Below are positions 6,860-10,229 of a DNA stretch of 10,229 nucleotides, in pieces. The notes beneath the pieces were generated by a model. The model was not told where the DNA came from. It was given only the letters and a program-made list of their open reading frames with translations, and ran no database searches. The first letter of the stretch is position 1. Each line of letters opens with the position of its first letter. The DNA comes from Burkholderiales bacterium (GTDB lineage Bacteria > Pseudomonadota > Gammaproteobacteria > Burkholderiales > Usitatibacteraceae): assembly GCA_025936275.1 (NCBI GenBank), contig JAICTR010000064.1:1-10229 (forward strand). The letters are read 5' to 3'. The position numbers and the translations under genes are program-made.

Positions 6860-7694
6860 CCTGCGGCGCGCCGGCGAGCGTGGAGTCGATCTCCTGCTTG
6901 CCGCCGTCCCATTCGATGGTGCCGTGCAGGCGCACCGGATAGACGAGCTTCGGCATCTTCTTGTCGGGCCCTTCCTGCGGCCACAGCGCGACCGCGCGCG
7001 TCTCGCCGGGGAGGATCGGGAACGGCGACACGACGAACTCGTAGCTTTTGCCCGAGGCGTCGCGCCCCTCGAGCACGCCCTCGGGCCGGCCGTGGGATTT
7101 CCCGCTGTTGTGGAAAGTCGCCGCCGGCGTGAGCTGGCCGTTGAATTCGCGCAGGCCCACGCCGCGCAGCTCGAGCCTGGGCGCGACCTCGCCGACCGCG
7201 ACGTACACGATCACGCCGATGCGGCCCTCGAGCGGAAACTGGATGTTGCCCGCGCTCACCTGCGGCGCGGTGGGCGCCGCCTTCTCGACCATGATCGCGA
7301 AGCGGCACTCCTGCGCCGGCGCGCCCTCGGGCACGTGCACCTCGAAGCGGAACTTGCGCACGCCGCGCGGCTGCATGCTCACCTTGTGGCGCTCGATCCG
7401 CACCCAGGGACGGCAGCTTCCCGGTTGCAACGCCTCCTCGAACTCGACGCCGCCCTTGGCGTTGAGCAGCCAGTCGGCGGTGGAGATCGCGAACTCGTCC
7501 GGAATGGAGGCGTCGTTGCCGATGTCGAGCACCTGGTGCAGCACCTCTCCGGGCTTCGCGCGCAACTCGAAGCGCGGCGGGCTCACGAGCCCGGCGAACG
7601 GGACGGCATCGGAGGAAACCAGGAACAGCGCGAGCGCCGCGGCGCCGAGCGCGCTAAGGCGCGATGTCGATTTCGAAGATCGGGTCGAACTCAA
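6840..7694 (-). CDS. PapD/FimC-like periplasmic chaperone
   Basis: Predicted two-domain immunoglobulin-fold periplasmic chaperone of 284 residues. After an uncleaved-length N-terminus of about 30 residues with a hydrophobic core (ALGAAALALFLVSS), domain 1 (about 38-140) has the PapD-like pattern PPRFELRAKPGE, a DW strand, SCRPWVRIERHKVSMQP and FRFEVHVPEGAPAQECRFAIMVE. Domain 2 (about 150-275) contains GRIGVIVYVAVG, an N-S-G-K-S turn and a closing beta region. Cys94 and Cys130 could pair inside domain 1. The TTG start is supported by GGAG seven bases upstream and by the signal sequence it preserves; it lies inside the last 41 bases of the preceding gene, indicating coupling. The expected job is to bind and protect the two subunits. 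It is last in the operon and overlaps the barrel gene tail to tail. Confidence 0.75.
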   Translation of the reverse strand: MSSTRSSKSTSRLSALGAAALALFLVSSDAVPFAGLVSPPRFELRAKPGEVLHQVLDIGNDASIPDEFAISTADWLLNAKGGVEFEEALQPGSCRPWVRIERHKVSMQPRGVRKFRFEVHVPEGAPAQECRFAIMVEKAAPTAPQVSAGNIQFPLEGRIGVIVYVAVGEVAPRLELRGVGLREFNGQLTPAATFHNSGKSHGRPEGVLEGRDASGKSYEFVVSPFPILPGETRAVALWPQEGPDKKMPKLVYPVRLHGTIEWDGGKQEIDSTLAGAPQVKAGSS

Positions 7695-8133
7695 TGCCTC
7701 GCTCCGAGGTGCGCGCGTCGAAGTAGATCCGGAAATCCAGGTAATCCGACATCACGGCGTCCGTAATCTTACCGCGCCACACGAGCGCACGCTGCCCCGG
7801 CACCACGGAACCGGGCGAGAACGTGCCGCGCGTGGTCCACTCGACACGCAGCGCGGTAGGCGTCGTGAGGCCCTTCACGTGCTGCGGAATGGCGAGGTAG
7901 ATCTCCGCGTTCTTGCCGACGTACGGCGCGGTGCGCAGGCGGAACTCCATCGCGCTCACGTCCGCCACGAGCGCGTTGATCTGGTCTTCGTTCCAGTCGC
8001 CGGCGCCGTCGTACAGCCAATGGGCGGTCGCCTCCACGCGCTGGCGCGGGGAGAGGGAATCGTCGAGGCGAATGGATGCGGATGCCGCGCCGCAGAGGAG
8101 CAATCCGGCGGCGAAGAACGCCCAGCGCCGCAT
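7654..8133 (-). CDS. Secreted protein of unknown family in the fibre operon
   Basis: Product of 159 residues that I do not recognise. It has an N-terminal signal peptide of about 19 residues (MRRWAFF to ASA before SIRLDD). The mature part begins with an Arg/Asp-rich, probably helical stretch (SLSPRQRVEATAHWLYDGAGDW) and continues with beta-rich segments such as AEIYLAIP, ALRVEWTTRGTF, GQRALVWRGKI and LDFRIYFDA. It ends IEFDPIFEIDIAP. There is no cysteine after the signal peptide; Cys14 is in a non-canonical lipobox. The ATG shares its A with the TGA of the upstream gene (TGATG), so translation is coupled, and its 3' end contains the start of the chaperone gene. Position between a subunit and a chaperone suggests an accessory, anchoring or terminating subunit; this is inference only. 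Confidence 0.72.
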   Translation of the reverse strand: MRRWAFFAAGLLLCGAASASIRLDDSLSPRQRVEATAHWLYDGAGDWNEDQINALVADVSAMEFRLRTAPYVGKNAEIYLAIPQHVKGLTTPTALRVEWTTRGTFSPGSVVPGQRALVWRGKITDAVMSDYLDFRIYFDARTSERGIEFDPIFEIDIAP

Positions 8134-8696
8134 CACGGCATCGAGAGCGTATAGGTCACGCGCCCGGTGTAGGTGCCGGCGGAGACGACGCTCTGGTTGA
8201 GGTAGCGGAATTGCGCGCACATGCAGGCGCGGCGCGAGGTGTTGAAGCTGATGAGCGGCTGCCCGGCGCTGCCGGAGAAGATGCCCGAGGGAATCGTGGT
8301 CGGCGCGTTGAGGCAGCCGTTCGGCCCGCCGCCCGGCGTGGTCGAGGTCCAGGCGAACTGCGAGAAGGGAATCGTCGCGGAACCCGCGGTGAGCGGCGTG
8401 GAAGAATCCGCGGTGAGGGTCGCGGTACGCGGCCGGAACAGCTGCGAGCGCGCCTGCACATCCACCAGGATGCTATTCGCGGGGCATGTGGGGCTCGCCG
8501 GCGTCACGCTGGCGCTCGTCACCGCCACGCCGTTGCCGACGCTCGCGCCTGGCACGGTGAAGTTCACCTGGTTCACCGTGCCGCCGGTGCTGCCGATCTG
8601 CAGGATCAGCCGTCCGCCCCCATTGCCGATCACCACGGTCGCCGCGGATGCCGGCAGCGACGCCAGCAGGATCCAACACAAGAGCTGCTTCTTCAT
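8133..8696 (-). CDS. Cys-rich minor subunit-like exported protein, paralogue of the first gene
   Basis: Product of 187 residues with a short signal peptide (MKKQLLCWILL to PASA, cleavage after 18). Residues 30-55 align without gaps to residues 56-81 of the preceding gene product (shared G-x-T-G-x-T-x2-Q-x2-F ... A-x-VGN, 11 of 26 identical). The C-terminus SAGTYTGRVTYTLSMP matches that protein's SAGTY and GRVTYTASMP. It lacks the roughly 25-residue N-terminal extension of the paralogue and carries four mature cysteines (71, 128, 158, 160), suggesting disulfides. Missing extension plus disulfides fit a tip or initiating subunit, which is inference. No Shine-Dalgarno is visible because an intrinsic terminator ends seven bases before the ATG. 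The stop overlaps the next start (TGATG). Confidence 0.75.
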   Translation of the reverse strand: MKKQLLCWILLASLPASAATVVIGNGGGRLILQIGSTGGTVNQVNFTVPGASVGNGVAVTSASVTPASPTCPANSILVDVQARSQLFRPRTATLTADSSTPLTAGSATIPFSQFAWTSTTPGGGPNGCLNAPTTIPSGIFSGSAGQPLISFNTSRRACMCAQFRYLNQSVVSAGTYTGRVTYTLSMP

Positions 8697-8702
8697 GGCA
8701 TG

Positions 8703-8737
8703 AAAAAAGGCCGGGGCGCTCGCGCTGCCCCGGCCTT
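8703..8737 (-). terminator. Strong intrinsic terminator between first and second subunit genes
   Basis: Read on the minus strand, AAGGCCGGGGC (8737-8727), a 9-base loop, GCCCCGGCCTT (8717-8707) and a run of T to 8703 form an 11-bp perfect stem with a U-tract. It lies 24 bases after the first subunit stop and ends seven bases before the next start codon. It should end most transcripts after the first gene. Confidence 0.88.
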
Positions 8738-8760
8738 CGCTCTGGTCCGCGGAGCAGCGC

Positions 8761-9381
8761 TTACGGCATCGACGCAGTATACGTGACGCGGCCGCCCTTC
8801 GCGCTCGTACCGTAGGTGCCGGCCGAGGGGATCGTCGTGTTCGCATACGCGTAGGTCCACACCGCGGTGCGGTTGGTGACGCTGCTCGCGCCGTTCAGGA
8901 CCGGCGTGCTGGTGTTGCCGCCGGCGTTCGAGAGCGCGGGCGCCGGCAGGTTGCCGTCGCTCGACGAGGTGGTGATCTCGGTATAGCTGATGGTGTCGGC
9001 GAGCGTCGCGTGCTTGAGGCCCGCGCCGGCGCTGTTGTTCGCCTCGCTGATCGTGATCTGGCCGCCGTTGCCGAGCACGGAGACGTTGGCCGCGGTGCCC
9101 GCGCCGGCGTCGCCGCCCGTGCCCGAGATCGGCGTGCTGTTGCCGACGGTCGCGGCCGTGGGCGAGAACGTGATCTGGTCGATCGTCACGCCGGTGGTAC
9201 CGACGCGGAAGGAAAGGAAGCGCGGGATCACGACCGAGAAATCGATGCGCGCGTTGGTGCTGAGCGCGCCGTTGCCGTTCACGGTGGTGGATTCTGCGTT
9301 GGCGGGAAGCGCGGCCGAAAGGCTGGCGCCGAGCGCCATCGCGAGCGCGGCCCTGAGCAGTTTCGAATTCGAGTTTTTCAT
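8761..9381 (-). CDS. Putative major surface-fibre subunit, exported
   Basis: Product of 206 residues, Gly/Ala/Ser/Thr/Asn-rich, with no cysteine, as expected for an exported structural protein. The signal peptide covers residues 1-29 (cleavage LPANA before ESTTV). The mature N-terminus has a likely beta strand (ARIDFSVVIP, 44-53), then FLSFRVGTTGVTIDQITF and VGN shared with the downstream paralogue. The C-terminus is GRVTYTASMP. ATG 9381 is chosen over the in-frame GTG at 9387 because GGAG (9390-9387) is correctly spaced from the ATG and would overlap the GTG. It is first in the operon, has its own promoter and 5' hairpin, and is followed by a terminator, all of which fit a highly expressed subunit. 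I cannot name a Pfam family with certainty; an adhesive pilin-like fibre is the best reading. Confidence 0.75.
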   Translation of the reverse strand: MKNSNSKLLRAALAMALGASLSAALPANAESTTVNGNGALSTNARIDFSVVIPRFLSFRVGTTGVTIDQITFSPTAATVGNSTPISGTGGDAGAGTAANVSVLGNGGQITISEANNSAGAGLKHATLADTISYTEITTSSSDGNLPAPALSNAGGNTSTPVLNGASSVTNRTAVWTYAYANTTIPSAGTYGTSAKGGRVTYTASMP

Positions 9382-9409
9382 GGTCACTCCGTCTTGGTTG
9401 ATCGGTCCA

Positions 9410-9423
9410 GGGCCTCTCGGCCC
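9410..9423 (-). other. 5' UTR hairpin with GNRA-type tetraloop
   Basis: On the minus-strand transcript GGGCC-GAGA-GGCCC forms a 5-bp all-GC stem closed by a GAGA (GNRA) tetraloop. It lies near the predicted 5' end of the fibre-operon mRNA and about 30 bases before the start codon, leaving the ribosome site free. It probably stabilises the mRNA. Confidence 0.5.
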
Positions 9424-9440
9424 GCGTTGTTTCGGGGCCC

Positions 9441-9446
9441 ATTAGA
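9441..9446 (-). promoter_or_regulatory. Putative -10 of the fibre operon
   Basis: TCTAAT on the minus strand (five of six TATAAT matches) would start transcription near 9433, about 52 bases upstream of ATG 9381. The corresponding -35 position (CAGAAT, 9469-9464) is poor, consistent with a promoter that needs an activator. Confidence 0.45.
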
Positions 9447-9464
9447 TGCCGACGGAGGCTGCAA

Positions 9465-9486
9465 TTCTGTGAGTTCGTCCACAGAA
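9465..9486. promoter_or_regulatory. CRP-family binding-site-like dyad upstream of the fibre operon
   Basis: A perfect 7-bp inverted repeat, TTCTGTG (9465-9471) and CACAGAA (9480-9486), with an 8-base spacer. Within it the plus strand reads TGTGA-N6-CCACA, one mismatch from the CRP consensus TGTGA-N6-TCACA. Its centre (9475.5) is about 42 bp upstream of the inferred start near 9433, the class II activator position, and it overlaps the weak -35. The regulator itself is not in the window. Confidence 0.55.
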
Positions 9487-9589
9487 CCGGCTGTTTTGAC
9501 TCGGGTTTTTGCCGCTTCAGCGTTTCAGCGGTAATCGGCCTGTAACTTTCGGCCGTTCGTGCGCCGAATCGCGCCGCTCGTCGCCGCGG
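9487..9589. other. Spacer between trmL and the fibre operon, two weak hairpins
   Basis: No gene is visible here. Two 5-bp stems with 10-base loops occur: CCGCT/AGCGG (9512-9516 with 9527-9531) and CGGCC/GGCCG (9536-9540 with 9551-9555). Neither has a U-tract in the trmL direction, so no intrinsic terminator for trmL can be supported and some read-through into the fibre operon is possible. Confidence 0.35.
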
Positions 9590-10060
9590 CTACGCGCCGC
9601 CTGCGAAACCGACTTGTCGCCAGGCCTCGAACACCACGACCGCCACGGCGTTCGAGAGGTTGAGGCTGCGGTTATCCGGCCGCATCGGCAGGCGCAAGCG
9701 ATGTTCCGCGGGGATCGAATCGAGCAACGCTTGCGGCAGGCCCGCCGTTTCGGCGCCGAAGAGGAACGCATCGCCCGGCTGGAATGCGACATCCGTGTAA
9801 CGCACCTCGCCGCGCGCGGAAATGGCGAAGAGCCGCGCGTCGCCCAGGGCCGCCAGGCACGCCGGCCAATCGCGATGCACGCGCACGGTCGCGAGCTCGT
9901 GATAGTCGAGGCCCGCGCGGCGCAGTTGCCGGTCGTCCATGGAGAAGCCGAGCGGCTCGACCAGATTCAGGCGCGCGCCGGCATTCGCGCACAGGCGGAT
10001 CACGTTGCCCGTGTTGGGCGGGATCTCCGGCTGGTGGAGCACGACCTCGAAGGGCGTCAT
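9590..10060 (-). CDS. trmL: tRNA (cytidine(34)-2'-O)-methyltransferase
   Basis: SPOUT-class methyltransferase that 2'-O-methylates the wobble nucleotide of certain leucine tRNAs using S-adenosylmethionine. The 156-residue product matches E. coli TrmL along its whole length. It shows the N-terminal PEIPPNTGNVIRLCANAG block, EPLGFSMDDRQLRRAGLDYHE, then the trefoil-knot motifs FGAETAGLP and MRPDNRSLNLSNAVAVVVFEAWRQ. The start ATG overlaps the comF stop as ATGA, so the two are probably coupled. In E. coli trmL lies close to gpsA, separated by cysE; here the surface-fibre locus fills that interval. Assignment is secure. Confidence 0.96.
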   Translation of the reverse strand: MTPFEVVLHQPEIPPNTGNVIRLCANAGARLNLVEPLGFSMDDRQLRRAGLDYHELATVRVHRDWPACLAALGDARLFAISARGEVRYTDVAFQPGDAFLFGAETAGLPQALLDSIPAEHRLRLPMRPDNRSLNLSNAVAVVVFEAWRQVGFAGGA

Positions 10061-10229
10061 GGAAGCGAAGGATCGGGTGCGCGCGCGACCGCCCAGATCG
10101 ACACCGTCCGCGCGCCGGCCCGCTTCAGCACGCCCGCGAGCGCGTCGGCCGTGGCGCCGGTCGTGAGCACATCATCGACGATCGCGACATCCAGTCCATC
10201 GACCGGGCGCGTGCAACGGAAGGCGCCGC
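10057..10229 (-). CDS. comF: ComF family phosphoribosyltransferase-like protein, 3' end only
   Basis: Only the last 56 codons are visible, entering from the right edge. They contain the phosphoribosyltransferase (PRPP-binding) motif VAIVDDVLTTGATADAL followed by LKRAGARTVSIWAVARAP, the characteristic end of ComF/GntX proteins, which are linked to DNA uptake or use in competent species. The stop TGA overlaps the trmL start (ATGA). The N-terminal zinc-finger part expected in the family lies outside the window. Confidence is high for a type I PRTase fold and good for ComF because of the motif, length and position. Confidence 0.85.
   Translation of the reverse strand, partial: GAFRCTRPVDGLDVAIVDDVLTTGATADALAGVLKRAGARTVSIWAVARAPDPSLP

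Noticed and set aside
8133..9381. Assigning the two subunits to the spore coat protein U (SCPU) family
   Set aside because: The general design is similar, but the family's characteristic C-terminal pattern and cysteine arrangement are not seen; the ends are GRVTYTxSMP.
9447..9486. Sigma54 (-24/-12) promoter upstream of the fibre operon
   Set aside because: TGG and TTGC elements occur but are 16 bases apart between the GG and GC, not the 10 that sigma54 requires.
8990..9534. Plus-strand open frames opposite the first subunit gene
   Set aside because: No domain or Shine-Dalgarno; the minus-strand reading has a signal peptide, a well-spaced GGAG and a homologous neighbour.

Overview
The window is GC-rich, densely packed bacterial chromosome. 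Gene content and order point to a betaproteobacterium: YibN-type rhodanese, grxC, secB and gpsA on the plus strand, with trmL and comF on the minus strand at the right, and a 2,3-bisphosphoglycerate-dependent phosphoglycerate mutase at the left. E. coli keeps a related order (yibN-grxC-secB-gpsA-cysE-trmL), so this is an old housekeeping neighbourhood. The exact order or family cannot be fixed from the window. No tRNA, rRNA, CRISPR array, transposase or integrase was seen.

Layout. 1-562 (-): 5' part of gpmA, cut by the window edge. 640-1658 (+): azlC and azlD, a branched-chain amino acid exporter pair whose stop and start codons overlap. 1715-4375 (+): a tight probable operon of membrane-anchored rhodanese, glutaredoxin 3, SecB, an exported two-SH3 protein and glycerol-3-phosphate dehydrogenase. 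4427-6859 (+): a large exported protein with a LysM/FimV-like domain, a Pro-rich linker, a predicted outer-membrane beta-barrel and a C-terminal SdrD-B-like domain. 9381-6840 (-): four exported-protein genes, in transcription order a putative major surface subunit, a Cys-rich paralogous minor subunit, an unrecognised secreted protein and a PapD-like periplasmic chaperone. 10060-9590 (-): trmL. 10229-10057 (-): 3' end of comF.

The notable region is 4.4-9.4 kb. The barrel protein and the four-gene minus operon are convergent and overlap by 20 bp. Together they look like a self-contained, chaperone-assisted surface-fibre assembly locus in which a non-classical LysM-barrel-SdrD protein takes the place normally held by a FimD/PapC usher. 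The two subunits are homologous to each other and end in almost the same ten residues (GRVTYTxSMP), a plausible assembly tag. The operon appears to be controlled by a CRP-type dyad (TGTGA-N6-CCACA) about 42 bp upstream of the inferred transcription start, the class II activator position. A strong intrinsic terminator lies between the first and second subunit genes, a layout expected to give abundant first subunit and little of the rest. The function of this locus is inferred; none of the four minus-strand products belongs to a family I can name with certainty beyond the chaperone fold.
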